DNA from: Fervidobacterium gondwanense DSM 13020
Lineage (GTDB): Bacteria; Thermotogota; Thermotogae; Thermotogales; Fervidobacteriaceae
Direction: 5' to 3'
Assembly (NCBI RefSeq): GCF_900143265.1
Contig: NZ_FRDJ01000001.1
Location: forward strand, 310,001-374,000
DNA: 64,000 nt
The notes under the pieces are model-generated. The model was not told where the DNA came from, searched no databases, and saw only the letters and a list, made by a program, of their open reading frames with translations. Shown one piece after another: positions 42,412 through 51,584 of this stretch. Made by a program: the position numbers and the translations under genes. The first letter of the stretch is position 1, and every line of letters begins with the position of its first letter.

Positions 42412-42885
42412 TCACTTAAATCTATCGTACTTCGAGTCGTATGCAGAAGATTGAAATGTACCACTTTTTCCGTATCCAGAAGCAGAATAGGTCGGTTGTG
42501 TCGATGAACCCCTGACGAGATGGTTAAGAAGCTCAAAGTAACGGTCGTTAAATTCCATAATCTGCCTGATCGCATCCATTACTATGGAGAGCTCGTTGAG
42601 CTTCTCAACAATCTCGGCGGTCATGAGTGAGATTTCCCGCCTTTCATCAGAATTATCTTTTTCAATATATTCAACAAGTGTTGAATATCCCAGCTTTTTC
42701 AAAAATTCATCTCTCTGGGATTCTAAAAGTGATATTTCTAATGATAACTCCTCAATAGAAACCGAATATTTTGAAAGCATGTCCATTTTTCTATTCAAAA
42801 CAGCACTTTCAAGCCCTCTAAAGGCTTGTATCATGCTTTCCAGTGTCCTTATTTCACTTTTAAGGTTTTCTTTTAACGTATTCAT
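42412..42885 (-). CDS. flgN: FlgN-type export chaperone
   Basis: 157 residues, mostly two long amphipathic helices (about 1-60 and 75-125) with a Ser/Gly/Tyr-rich tail. FlgN proteins bind the C-termini of FlgK and FlgL before export. Sequence similarity in this family is low, but size, coiled-coil character and position between flgM and flgK make the call firm. Its start overlaps the flgM stop by 4 bp. Confidence 0.85.
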   Translation of the reverse strand: MNTLKENLKSEIRTLESMIQAFRGLESAVLNRKMDMLSKYSVSIEELSLEISLLESQRDEFLKKLGYSTLVEYIEKDNSDERREISLMTAEIVEKLNELSIVMDAIRQIMEFNDRYFELLNHLVRGSSTQPTYSASGYGKSGTFQSSAYDSKYDRFK

Positions 42886-43169
42886 CCCTCCAGTATTTTT
42901 TTGGCTATCTTTTCAACATCAACTTTGAAAGTGCCATCCTCTATAGCCTTTTTGATCTGTTCAACCAATTCTGTCCTTACTTCCGAAGAAGTTTTGGCCA
43001 TTTCAATGTACTCAGCTACCCTTTTACCCTCTTCTACTATGAGCTGGTCACTTACTTTCAAATCTTCTTTTCTCACTTTTGATTTTTCTACGTCCTTCTC
43101 AGTTTTTCCTTTGACTTCCTGCAAGTTTTGCATTCCCTGAACCCCGAGCTTGTTTATTTTGTCAATCAT
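42882..43169 (-). CDS. flgM: Anti-sigma-28 factor FlgM
   Basis: 95 residues, small and highly charged. The C-terminal sigma-binding half has KVSDQLIVEEGKRVAEYIEMA and VEQIKKAIEDGTFKVDVEKIAKKIL, the usual FlgM pattern; the N-terminal half is unstructured-looking. It holds sigma-28 inactive until the hook is complete. First gene of the flgM-flgN-flgK-flgL operon behind a sigma-28-like promoter, so it is probably under its own feedback. Confidence 0.92.
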   Translation of the reverse strand: MIDKINKLGVQGMQNLQEVKGKTEKDVEKSKVRKEDLKVSDQLIVEEGKRVAEYIEMAKTSSEVRTELVEQIKKAIEDGTFKVDVEKIAKKILEG

Positions 43170-43210
43170 ACGTCTTCACCACCCTTCTTTTATGCTTTTA
43201 TCTATTTGTT

Positions 43211-43236
43211 TTATCGGAAAAACTACACTCTTCTTA
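43211..43236 (-). promoter_or_regulatory. Sigma-28 (FliA)-type promoter of the flgM operon
   Basis: Minus strand TAAG (43236-43233), 14 bp, TCCGATAA (43218-43211), against the sigma-28/sigma-D consensus TAAA-N14-16-GCCGATA(A/T). It lies in the 71-bp gap between rlmH and flgM, 42 nt before the flgM start. Confidence 0.65.
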
Positions 43237-43240
43237 AGTC

Positions 43241-43702
43241 TTAGTAGTGATACTTCTCGTTCCTCAAAATCTTAAAACCCCTGAATATCTGCTCGAGCAA
43301 GATAACAAGACACATCTCATGAGTGAATGTCATCTTTGAAAAAGAAATCCTCTCGGCTGCTTTTTTTCTAAGTTCTTCATCAACACCGAGAGGTCCACCT
43401 ATAACGAACACTATTTCAGATGATATTTGAAAATTCCTATCTATAAGACTCGAAAATTCTTCACTTGTTAACTGTTTCCCCCACAAGTCTATTAAAATGT
43501 ATCTTCTGTCTTTTAGTTTTTTGAAAATCGCTTCCGCTTCTTTGCCGAGTATCACCTTTGGATTCTCGGTGTTAACATCACCACCGAGTGGTACAAATTC
43601 CACGTTGACATCGGCAAACCTTGAAATTTTTTCCAGATAATAATTTTCTGCATCGAGTAAGTGTTTCGAAATCTTTCCCGGGACCAAAATCTCGATTCTC
43701 AT
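43241..43702 (-). CDS. rlmH: 23S rRNA pseudouridine-1915 N3-methyltransferase RlmH
   Basis: SPOUT-class methyltransferase, 153 residues, that methylates pseudouridine in helix 69 of 23S rRNA. Signature blocks: [17 protein letters not shown] (SAM-binding knot) and [20 protein letters not shown] followed by R-rich end and C-terminal KYHY. Start overlaps the NYN-LOTUS gene stop (ATGA), so it is coupled to it. Confidence 0.95.
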   Translation of the reverse strand: MRIEILVPGKISKHLLDAENYYLEKISRFADVNVEFVPLGGDVNTENPKVILGKEAEAIFKKLKDRRYILIDLWGKQLTSEEFSSLIDRNFQISSEIVFVIGGPLGVDEELRKKAAERISFSKMTFTHEMCLVILLEQIFRGFKILRNEKYHY

Positions 43703-45018
43703 AATGGTGAATAGAAGTACACGCCCCCAATCTCAGTGATCTCTCCACTGGTTATGAGAAAATTCAGGACCTTTTCAAAAAGTTTCTCATCGTTAGAAAA
43801 GACAAGTTCTTTTATGTATTCTATCTCGTGTTTAAATACAAATGTCTGAGACAAGATTCGTTTTACATAGTATGCAAAAGAACTGACTATGAAAGCCTCC
43901 AGATTACATACAACTTTCGCTGGAGTTGAGTATGAAATATAGTCACTCTCGTCCATCCCTTTAAGGCAACCGCTTCTTTTCACGGCTTCAACGTACGACT
44001 TAAATTCCGAGCTCGTTAATCTGAACTCGCTCTGTAACAACTGATTGAGCGCTTTAACTCTACCGTTTAAGAAGGCTTTATATGTCTTTTCAAGAAACTC
44101 CATGAAGTGTTGAGTTAAGATCGGATATTTTTCCAACAATACGGCAAAAAACGCCTTGTTTCTATTTAATTCGTAAACTCCATCGTTTATTTTCAGCACA
44201 TCGTCGTGCAACAACATATCTAATGCTAACTTTAAGTCATCAATAGCTATTTTATGTCTTTGCGAGTACTCTGGAAGTGTCTTTTCAGAAAGTGATTCGT
44301 AAAGTATCCCTCTAATGAGTAGGAGTTTAGTATTCTTTAGCCTTTCCGGTTTTTGCACTTTGCGTTCATATATCTCTTCGGCTAGCTCCGTTATATTGTT
44401 GTAACCATATTTTGATGGGTTTATGTTAAAAGACGCGAGAAATCTTGAGAGGTTCTCTATTGTGAAGTTCTTTCCAGACCTTTTAAGGAAAATATCCATC
44501 TCCTCTCCAAGTCTGTCAATTGGGTCCGTGAGATTCTCGTTTTTCACAATATCTTCGTAGGGAATGAATTTATCAACAGCTGAGACAAGCTCATAACTCG
44601 TTGACTTCGTCCTCGCAACAGCAATTACCTGTTTACCGTAAGACTTCAGCTTGTATACTAAAGCCGTGAAGTCTGCATCTCCTGTCACAAGAAAGAAAGT
44701 GTCTATCACATCATTTTTTAGAGCTTGTTCAATACAATCTACCGCAAGCCTTATATCATTTCCCTTCTTGTTTGGTAAGAATTCTGCCTCTGGTATCTCA
44801 ATGAGCTCTATACCGTAGTTGTAGAGTGCAAAAGCAGGCATTTTGTGCTTAGACCAAGAACCGTAGGCTTTGCCTCCAACTATCCTTCCATACTTTTGAG
44901 CTTCTCTGTACACCAACTGCACATCTACTGGTTGATTTTGAAAATCAAAAAGCAAGAATATGTTTAAGTGTGCGGAAGATTGAAGAAACCGGGATTCGTT
45001 AAGATTTGTAAGATTCAT
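43699..45018 (-). CDS. NYN (PIN-like RNase) domain protein with LOTUS-like region
   Basis: 439 residues, cytosolic. The NYN domain (about 18-155) retains the acidic site: D25 in LFDFQNQ, D88 and D94 in [11 protein letters not shown]114 and D116 in [11 protein letters not shown], the pattern of LabA/DUF88-type nucleases. Residues about 175-222 ([17 protein letters not shown] then [13 protein letters not shown]) resemble an OST-HTH/LOTUS RNA-binding domain. The last ~210 residues are helical winged-helix-like and unassigned. ATG 45018 has AGGGGGGAT upstream. Operon with rlmH, DUF501 and prmA suggests ribosomal RNA or tRNA processing or decay (inference). Confidence 0.78.
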   Translation of the reverse strand: MNLTNLNESRFLQSSAHLNIFLLFDFQNQPVDVQLVYREAQKYGRIVGGKAYGSWSKHKMPAFALYNYGIELIEIPEAEFLPNKKGNDIRLAVDCIEQALKNDVIDTFFLVTGDADFTALVYKLKSYGKQVIAVARTKSTSYELVSAVDKFIPYEDIVKNENLTDPIDRLGEEMDIFLKRSGKNFTIENLSRFLASFNINPSKYGYNNITELAEEIYERKVQKPERLKNTKLLLIRGILYESLSEKTLPEYSQRHKIAIDDLKLALDMLLHDDVLKINDGVYELNRNKAFFAVLLEKYPILTQHFMEFLEKTYKAFLNGRVKALNQLLQSEFRLTSSEFKSYVEAVKRSGCLKGMDESDYISYSTPAKVVCNLEAFIVSSFAYYVKRILSQTFVFKHEIEYIKELVFSNDEKLFEKVLNFLITSGEITEIGGVYFYSPL

Positions 45019-45085
45019 AATATCCCCCCTACGAGAGATGAAAAATGTGGAATGAAAAGACTCCCCCAGAAAGAAAAAAGCACAA

Positions 45086-45595
45086 TCACAATTTACAACA
45101 GTAGCATTCTCCACATTCCTTCTTCTCTATCTGATTGTAAACAAGTTCGCCTATTGGGTTATCTATTCCAGCAAGGTAGTCTGCCAAGTGCAAGTGTAAG
45201 CATTTTAAAGTTTTCCAATTTCTTATCCCGCCAGTACCAGAAGAGGCGAGAACTGCGTCCCATTCAGAATCCTCAGGTTTGAGGAGAGACATTCGTTTTT
45301 TAATAACATCTTTGTGAGCTTGTTCTAAACGCGAGAAAAATCGTATATTATCTTCGATTAATCTCTCATACTTCTTTACGTAACCTTGCTCCTCTAACTT
45401 CGAAACCTCTTTTACTAAGTGTGGACAAGTTAAATAGTGGATAGTTGGAAAGGGCTTGCCGTTTCTTACGGGATAGCTCAAAATAACAACAGGAAAACCG
45501 AAAGAACAGTATCTTTCAACGCTTAGCACATTTTCTACGTTCCTGTCAAGCTGTTTCGCAATAATGTTTAAATCTTTATCACTAACGCGTTCCAC
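45086..45595 (-). CDS. DUF501 family protein
   Basis: 169 residues, no assigned biochemical function. DUF501 hallmarks: FGFPVVILSYPVRNGKPFPT, HYLTCPHLVKEVSKLEEQG, SSGTGGIRNWKTLKCLHLHLADYLAG, and a C-terminal CGECYCC cluster. The conserved Cys of LTCPHL, the His residues of LHLHLA and the Cys cluster could bind a metal. GTG 45595 overlaps the prmA end by 28 bp. In many bacteria DUF501 genes sit near housekeeping genes such as enolase or ppx; that is family background, not seen here. Confidence 0.85.
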   Translation of the reverse strand: MERVSDKDLNIIAKQLDRNVENVLSVERYCSFGFPVVILSYPVRNGKPFPTIHYLTCPHLVKEVSKLEEQGYVKKYERLIEDNIRFFSRLEQAHKDVIKKRMSLLKPEDSEWDAVLASSGTGGIRNWKTLKCLHLHLADYLAGIDNPIGELVYNQIEKKECGECYCCKL

Positions 45596-46365
45596 TCATC
45601 CATCACCATTTTCTCTATAACGTTGTATTGGTCAAAGAGGTTCGATTTTTGAGTTATTATACCTGAAAGTATCAAAATCCCATCATCTTTTAAATGATTT
45701 TTTGCCTGTTTGAGCATCTCAACGAGTATCTCTGCTATTATATTCGACACAATAATATCGAACTTTCCTTCAACATTTGAGAACAAATCAGACCATTTCA
45801 CATCTATATCTACACGGTTTCTTACTGCGTTTTCTTGCGCCACTTCAACAGCAAGTGGATCATTGTCGACAGCAACTACTCTATTTGCTCCAAGCTTCTT
45901 TGCCAAGATACCTAATATACCGCTCCCGCAACCCAAATCAAGTACGTCCATTCCGGGCTTAAGGTATTTTTTTAAATACATAGCAGACATCTTCGTTGTT
46001 TGATGTAAACCTGTTCCAAAAGCTAACCCCTGTGGTATTTTCAAAATTATATTTCCCTGCTCTTCCAAATTGTGATCCATTGGGTCGATTACAACACCTT
46101 CTATCATCTCGAAAGGTTCAGTGATGATGTTTTTAACCCAATCTTCCGGTCTTGTTTCTCGCATGCCAATATATTTTAATCCAATCTCGGTAAGTTTCTC
46201 CTTGACTTCATCTAATTGTTCCGGATAAAACGAAACAACAGCGAGGAATTTCCCCTCGCTGCTATCTATCGTGTAATAATCGTATTCACCGTAAAGTAAA
46301 TCATCGATCTCTTCTTGCTTGCTTTCATCAAAATTAAAGACTATTTCTTTGAATACCTTGCTCAA
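45568..46365 (-). CDS. prmA: Ribosomal protein L11 methyltransferase PrmA
   Basis: Methylates amino groups of ribosomal protein L11. 265 residues: an N-terminal substrate-recognition domain (about 1-80) and a Rossmann methyltransferase domain with GLAFGTGLHQTT, motif I VLDLGCGSGILGI, VAVDNDPLAVEVAQENA, and motif IV IVSNIIAEIL. The TTG start at 46365 follows the M23 peptidase stop by one base; no clear separate ribosome site, so translation is likely coupled. Confidence 0.92.
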   Translation of the reverse strand: MSKVFKEIVFNFDESKQEEIDDLLYGEYDYYTIDSSEGKFLAVVSFYPEQLDEVKEKLTEIGLKYIGMRETRPEDWVKNIITEPFEMIEGVVIDPMDHNLEEQGNIILKIPQGLAFGTGLHQTTKMSAMYLKKYLKPGMDVLDLGCGSGILGILAKKLGANRVVAVDNDPLAVEVAQENAVRNRVDIDVKWSDLFSNVEGKFDIIVSNIIAEILVEMLKQAKNHLKDDGILILSGIITQKSNLFDQYNVIEKMVMDEWNALVIKI

Positions 46366-46366
46366 T

Positions 46367-47167
46367 TCACTCAGAGAGAACCCTCCTCATAACGTAAGTG
46401 TTTGTTCTCGGTAGATATGCTACAGGATCGTTTGTTTGGTCGTTTTTCCTAACTTCAAAGTGGAGATTCGGTCCTGTCGATGTTCCAGTACTACCAACGC
46501 GTGCAATGAAATCTCCTTTTTCAACGTACAGCCCAACGTAAACATTTATTTTCGACAAGTGGGCATAGTAAGTTTCTATCCCGTTTCCGTGGTCGATAAT
46601 TATGAGATTGCCATATCCAGATTTCCAGCCTGCATACTTAACTTTTCCAGATCTTGATGCAAAGACCGGCGTTCCTGTATCTGCTTTTATATCAATCCCC
46701 GTATGGAACATATTCTTGTTATATATCGGATGTATTCTCCAGCCGAATTCCGAACTGATGCTTCCGTAAACGGGCCAAATGAAATCAGCAAGTTGAGTGA
46801 AGGACGTATTTACCTTCCCAACCGGAACAAAGACTTCTTTTCCTGCCGAAATAGTGCTTCCTATAGAAGGATTGACAGCCAAAATCTCTTCCGGATCAAC
46901 AAAGAACAACTTCGACAAAGTTGACAAAGCTATAGTCTTAACTGGTTTATACATTATGCCTGGAACAAATGGTATCTTCAATTTCTGCCCAATCTTTAAG
47001 TTCGAAATCGAAACGTCTGGATTCCAATCAAGAAGCACAGGTATTGGAATACCGAATCCCTTAGAGATAGAGTAAATAGTATCCCCACTCTGCACCTGAT
47101 AGTTTATATAAAATGAAAATACCATTCCTACCATCGCTATCATCACAAGAGCAAGTATTCTTCGCAT
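46367..47167 (-). CDS. LysM-M23 family murein peptidase-like protein
   Basis: 266 residues, exported (signal peptide to about 19). LysM 1 at about 22-67 (YQVQSGDTIYSISKGFGIPIP), a degenerate LysM 2 at about 72-116, and an M23 domain at 130-240. Zn ligands H155 and D159 (HTGID) and H236 are present, and H203 in YYAHLS. The first His of the usual HxH (GPHLHFE) is N234 (GPNLHFE), so the catalytic general base is lost. It may be a weak enzyme or a regulator of other murein hydrolases. It heads the prmA operon behind a consensus promoter. Confidence 0.88.
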   Translation of the reverse strand: MRRILALVMIAMVGMVFSFYINYQVQSGDTIYSISKGFGIPIPVLLDWNPDVSISNLKIGQKLKIPFVPGIMYKPVKTIALSTLSKLFFVDPEEILAVNPSIGSTISAGKEVFVPVGKVNTSFTQLADFIWPVYGSISSEFGWRIHPIYNKNMFHTGIDIKADTGTPVFASRSGKVKYAGWKSGYGNLIIIDHGNGIETYYAHLSKINVYVGLYVEKGDFIARVGSTGTSTGPNLHFEVRKNDQTNDPVAYLPRTNTYVMRRVLSE

Positions 47168-47211
47168 TCTTAGACCCCCTTATTATATTTGTTACAAAAA
47201 ATTCCTGTTAT

Positions 47212-47239
47212 ATTTTACCATAAAAGTTCAGTATGTCAA
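47212..47239 (-). promoter_or_regulatory. Promoter of the M23-prmA-DUF501-NYN-rlmH operon
   Basis: Minus strand consensus TTGACA (47239-47234), 16 bp, extended -10 TGGTAAAAT (47220-47212). Start codon 44 nt downstream. Confidence 0.75.
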
Positions 47240-47287
47240 AATCTCCCCCTTGGTATACTTTTTATCGCCACCGTGTCCCGAAAATCT

Positions 47288-49174
47288 TCATTTTTTCTTG
47301 ATATAGGTCAATAAAGCCAAAATATCTGCAGGCGTAACACCGGCTATCCGCATAGCCTGCCCAATTGACAAAGGTCTTATTTTTTCAAGCTTTTCACGCG
47401 CTTCAGTTGATAAATTCGGCACATCTGTAAATTTTATGTTGCCAATTTGTAAATTTTCGTATTCCTCAAAGACTCGAACTTGATCAAGCATCGACTTTAT
47501 GTAGCCTTCATACTTGAGCTGAATTTCTATCTGGCTTATAATTTCTTTGTCAAGAATAGGTTCTGGATCAAGCTCTTTTATAGCCTCATAGCTCACTTCT
47601 GGTCTTCTAAGCAGTTTTGCCAATCTTGTGCCTTCGGTTAATGGTGTGGTTCCAAGTCTTGTCAATATATCATTGACTTGCGTAGATAATGGAACCTTAA
47701 CGTTCTCTAATCTTTCAAGCTGTTTTTGGATTTCATTTTCCAAATTCACAACACGTTCGTAGAACCACTTCGGAATCAACCCTACTTGGTATCCGTACTT
47801 AGACAACCTCATGTGTGCGTTGTCGTGCCTCAGCAAAAGCCTGTACTCTGCACGAGAAGATAGCAATCTGTATGGTTCGTCTGTTCCTTTCGTTACAAGA
47901 TCATCGATCATGACACCGATATAACTTTCTGATCTTTTCAAAACAATTTGTTGCCCACCTAACAATTTCATCGCCGCGTTTATGCCCGCAACTAATCCTT
48001 GGGCAGCCGCTTCTTCGTATCCGCTCGTTCCGTTTATTTGTCCTGCAAAGTAGAGGTTTTCAATAATTTTCGACTCTAAGGTTGGATAAAGTTGTGTGGG
48101 GTCTATATAGTCGTATTCCACAGCATACGCTGGTCTAACAATCACAACGTTCTCCAAACCCGGAATCGTCCTGAGCATCTTTATTTGCGCCGCGTATGGA
48201 AGACTTGTCGATAGGCCGTTGAGATAGTACTCTTCCGTATCCCTACCCTCTGGTTCGACAAAAACTTGGTGGCTTTCCCTATCAAATTTCACAACTTTGT
48301 CTTCAATAGAAGGGCAATAACGAGGTCCCTTCGCTTGAATCAACTTGACCTCTCCGTAAAGTGGTGAGAAAATCAGGTAGTCTCTTATTATCTTGTGAGT
48401 TTCCGGCACGGTATGTGTCAACCAGCAAGGGTAGTCTTTGTCCAATACTTTTGGCTCGTTGAAATGAGAAAACACCCAAGGAACATCGTCCGTGTCTTGC
48501 CTTGTCATTTTAGAAAAGTCTATGCTCTTCTTAAGAACACGTGCTGGCGTCCCTGTTTTAAATCGTCCAACTGTGAAGCCCAATTTGATGAGTGATTCGG
48601 TAAGCCCGTGAGCTGAGAAATCACCCATACGTCCTGCTTCCATCGTATCTCTGCCGATGAAAATCTTTCCTCTAAGGAACGTTCCTGTTGTCAGGATAAC
48701 AGCTCTCGCTCTGTAATCGATACCAAAAGAGTCGACGATACCCGAAACCTTACCATCTTCCACAAGCAGTTCTTTCACAATTCCATATCTTAGCAACAAG
48801 TTGTCCTGCATTTCGAGCTTTCTTTTCATTGTTCGTGAGTAAGAATATTTGTCAATCTGCGCACGAAGTGCCTGAACAGCCGGCCCTTTGCTGGTGTTGA
48901 GCATCCTTACGTTTATCATCGTTTCATCTGTTGTCTTCGCCATCTCACCACCGAGTGCATCTATTTCACGCACAACAACGCCTTTAGCTGAGCCACCTAT
49001 TGCCGGATTGCAGGAGGCCCAACCAACATTATCAGGGTTTCCGGTTATAAGCATTGTTTTCAAGCCAAGTCGAGCACATGCAAGTGAAGCTTCTATACCA
49101 GCATGACCACCGCCAACAACTATAACGTCAAACATGTAATCATCGTCAGGTCTTGAAAAGTAATTAATCTTCAC
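47288..49174 (-). CDS. mnmG: tRNA uridine-5-carboxymethylaminomethyl(34) synthesis enzyme MnmG
   Basis: FAD- and NADH-dependent partner of MnmE, modifying the wobble uridine of several tRNAs. 628 residues. FAD motif [12 protein letters not shown] (20-31), signature [11 protein letters not shown], and the second GidA signature [17 protein letters not shown] 49174 has AGGAGGT 8 nt upstream, giving 12 residues before the usual FDVIVVGGG start. Co-directional with the amidohydrolase (6-nt gap) and pfkA. I found no clear terminator. Confidence 0.95.
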   Translation of the reverse strand: MKINYFSRPDDDYMFDVIVVGGGHAGIEASLACARLGLKTMLITGNPDNVGWASCNPAIGGSAKGVVVREIDALGGEMAKTTDETMINVRMLNTSKGPAVQALRAQIDKYSYSRTMKRKLEMQDNLLLRYGIVKELLVEDGKVSGIVDSFGIDYRARAVILTTGTFLRGKIFIGRDTMEAGRMGDFSAHGLTESLIKLGFTVGRFKTGTPARVLKKSIDFSKMTRQDTDDVPWVFSHFNEPKVLDKDYPCWLTHTVPETHKIIRDYLIFSPLYGEVKLIQAKGPRYCPSIEDKVVKFDRESHQVFVEPEGRDTEEYYLNGLSTSLPYAAQIKMLRTIPGLENVVIVRPAYAVEYDYIDPTQLYPTLESKIIENLYFAGQINGTSGYEEAAAQGLVAGINAAMKLLGGQQIVLKRSESYIGVMIDDLVTKGTDEPYRLLSSRAEYRLLLRHDNAHMRLSKYGYQVGLIPKWFYERVVNLENEIQKQLERLENVKVPLSTQVNDILTRLGTTPLTEGTRLAKLLRRPEVSYEAIKELDPEPILDKEIISQIEIQLKYEGYIKSMLDQVRVFEEYENLQIGNIKFTDVPNLSTEAREKLEKIRPLSIGQAMRIAGVTPADILALLTYIKKK

Positions 49175-49180
49175 TTATGG

Positions 49181-50476
49181 TTACCTCCTTAGAACCTCTT
49201 GCCCGTTTACAAAAATTCCGACTGGATCTCTTTCAAATGGATCTCCATCATACAAACAAAAGTCGGCGCAATACCCTATTTCTATTTTTCCACATTTAAG
49301 TCCAATAATCTTAGATCCATTTTCCGTATATAATTTTATTGCATCCTCACGCGTAAAGCCCATTTTCAGAGCAGCTTCCATAACGTACTTTGGATCAGCA
49401 GGAGACACGGGTGAGTCTGTAGAGAATGCGATATCAAGACCTGCTCTGTACATTTCCAAAAATGGGTAACCCATTTCAAATGACACATTTTCCAGTAGCG
49501 GTATGTCTTCAAAATAAAAGTGCGGTTGAATTGATAGATAATATTTCTTCAACCTTTCAAAATCCTGCCTTTTGATGAATTGCAGATGTATCAATCTATG
49601 CTTTAACCTCACTCCATTTCTTTCGAATCTTTCAAGAACTTCGTGGAGTGCTCTATCACCAATCGTGTGAACACATACTTGGAGGTTGTTATTCTCTGCA
49701 TATTTTATGATATCATCGAAATTTCCAGGAAGCGTAAATACTCCATAGCCTCCTGTATCTTTATATTCTTGGAACATGTAAGCGGTCTTACCGCCAAGCG
49801 AACCATCGGCAAATACCTTTATTCCACCAATCTTCGATATTCCGAACTCACTAAATTCGTACTCCCACGGCTCTGTCGTATACAGCTTCTCGAAAATCCG
49901 AATCCTGCTTTTAGATAAGAGTACTTTTAGTTTCCCAAATGAGAGCCCATGAAAATCGTCTGAATGAACTTGAGTGACACCGTATCTCAAGAATTCATTT
50001 TCACCAGTTTCAAAAGCCATTTCATAAAAATCATCACCAAGTATGGACCAAACTTTTTCGATCTGACCTTCGTATATCAAGTTTTCTTGAAAATTTAATT
50101 TTGCCTTCAGATAATCATTTATCCATGCCACATGTCCACATTTCCTTATCAGTATAACCGGTTTAGCCATTTCATTCATTTTATTAATAAGAAGATTATC
50201 TGGCAGTTCTTCCCATCCGCGTGCGATAATGATCTCCTCAGCATCACTTTTCAAAATATCCAGAAGATTTTCTTTTGCTAAATCATGCGTCAGTAATTTC
50301 ATTCCAGTACCTATTACATGCGCGTGCGAATCCACCCAGCCGGGCATTACAAATAGACCTGTGGCATCAACCACAGGTCCAGATTCTGTGAATTTAACAA
50401 ATTCTCCATTTTCTACATAAAGGTCTCTCTTTTCAAACACTAATCCATTCCAAACATAGCCATTTTTTATTATCAT
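49181..50476 (-). CDS. Amidohydrolase family protein (YtcJ-like)
   Basis: 431 residues, metal-dependent hydrolase of the amidohydrolase_3 type; substrate unknown. Metal ligands HAH in MPGWVDSHAHVIGTG, the strand-8 aspartate in AFSTDSPVSP, and histidines in VCVHTIGDRAL and HRLIHLQF. The C-terminal composite beta domain ends GYCADFCLYDGDPFE. I start at ATG 50476, just before the usual IIKNGYV opening; an upstream ATG at 50518 overlaps the pfkA stop (TAATG) and could extend it by 14 residues. Operon with pfkA and mnmG. Confidence 0.85.
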   Translation of the reverse strand: MIIKNGYVWNGLVFEKRDLYVENGEFVKFTESGPVVDATGLFVMPGWVDSHAHVIGTGMKLLTHDLAKENLLDILKSDAEEIIIARGWEELPDNLLINKMNEMAKPVILIRKCGHVAWINDYLKAKLNFQENLIYEGQIEKVWSILGDDFYEMAFETGENEFLRYGVTQVHSDDFHGLSFGKLKVLLSKSRIRIFEKLYTTEPWEYEFSEFGISKIGGIKVFADGSLGGKTAYMFQEYKDTGGYGVFTLPGNFDDIIKYAENNNLQVCVHTIGDRALHEVLERFERNGVRLKHRLIHLQFIKRQDFERLKKYYLSIQPHFYFEDIPLLENVSFEMGYPFLEMYRAGLDIAFSTDSPVSPADPKYVMEAALKMGFTREDAIKLYTENGSKIIGLKCGKIEIGYCADFCLYDGDPFERDPVGIFVNGQEVLRR

Positions 50477-50517
50477 CGATATCCGCTTCCCACCATGCAG
50501 AATACTCAAAAATGGCA

Positions 50518-51477
50518 TTAGGATAATATTCCAGCGAGCCTCACGAGTTCCATGTCGAGTCTCTTCTTCTCTTTCAAAACCTCATCAAGCCTTACGGTCA
50601 CTATCTTTCCACCCTGAAGTGCGGTCATGACATAACTTTCTCCTCTTAGCAGTGCATCGACTGCGGCAACTCCCATTCTTGAGGCTAACAACCTATCGAA
50701 CGCCGTTGGTGAACCACCGCGTTGGATGTGACCAAGGATAGTTATCCTTGTCTCATAACCTATTCTATGTTCAAGGTGTCTCGCAACTGTGTAAGCACTC
50801 GCTGCGCCTTCTGCAACAACAACTATACAGTTGATCTTTCCTCTTTCTCTTTCCTCAAGCAGCTTATTCCCAAGTTCTTCGTAATTCACCGGTACTTCTG
50901 GGATTATCACGGCCTCTGCACCGGTAACCAATCCACTGACGGTTGCTATGTAACCCGAGCTTCTTCCCATAACTTCGATGATGAACGCTCTTTCGTGTGA
51001 ACTTGCGGTGTCTTTAAGTTTTTGAATTGCATCAACAACCGTATTGAGACACGTATCAACACCTATGCTCATGTCGGTCATCGCGATATCGTTGTCTATA
51101 GTGCCGGGCAACCCTACCACAGGGATTTTCTGCTCTTCTTCCAAGAACATCGCACCATGCAAACTACCTTCACCACCGATAACAACAAGGCCGTCTATAC
51201 CGTGCTTCTTAAGTATCTTTGCTGCCTCAGCTCTCGTTTCTTTTCTAACAAACTCAGGACAGCGGCTTGATCTCAGGATCGTTCCTCCGCGCTCCATTAT
51301 TCCACCAACGGAGGCAAATGTCATAGGCTCAATATCTTCATCAAGCAGACCAGCGTAACCTCTCTTAATGCCGTAGACTTCTAAACCGGACTTGATACCA
51401 TATCTAACAACTGCACGAATAGCGGCATTCATACCTGGTGAATCTCCACCGCTCGTCATAACGGCTATCCTTTTCAA
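50518..51477 (-). CDS. pfkA: ATP-dependent 6-phosphofructokinase PfkA
   Basis: Glycolytic fructose 6-phosphate kinase, 319 residues as in other bacterial Pfk[13 protein letters not shown] (ATP site), catalytic GTIDNDI, allosteric/substrate region GRSSGYIA and [11 protein letters not shown]-like [14 protein letters not shown]. The residue after the glycine pair in the ATP loop (GGEGSLHGA) is the ATP- rather than PPi-type. TTG 51477 has GGAGG about 9 nt upstream. First gene of pfkA-amidohydrolase-mnmG. Confidence 0.95.
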   Translation of the reverse strand: MKRIAVMTSGGDSPGMNAAIRAVVRYGIKSGLEVYGIKRGYAGLLDEDIEPMTFASVGGIMERGGTILRSSRCPEFVRKETRAEAAKILKKHGIDGLVVIGGEGSLHGAMFLEEEQKIPVVGLPGTIDNDIAMTDMSIGVDTCLNTVVDAIQKLKDTASSHERAFIIEVMGRSSGYIATVSGLVTGAEAVIIPEVPVNYEELGNKLLEERERGKINCIVVVAEGAASAYTVARHLEHRIGYETRITILGHIQRGGSPTAFDRLLASRMGVAAVDALLRGESYVMTALQGGKIVTVRLDEVLKEKKRLDMELVRLAGILS

Positions 51478-51524
51478 TCCAATCGCCTCCTCGCATCAGC
51501 ATTTCAAACAAAAAAGCATTTTAA

Positions 51525-51533
51525 ATTATATCA
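51525..51533 (-). promoter_or_regulatory. Extended -10 promoter of pfkA
   Basis: Minus strand TGATATAAT (51533-51525), perfect -10 with TGn; no good -35. 48 nt before the pfkA start. Confidence 0.55.
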
Positions 51534-51584
51534 TAACGGTAATGATTAGTCTACAAGTTATTGCTACTTGTTGCACTTTTTTTC

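Noticed and set aside
51553-51571. ACAAGT/ACTTGT stem before pfkA as terminator of the lon gene
   Set aside because: Only 6 bp and no T-run on the minus strand.
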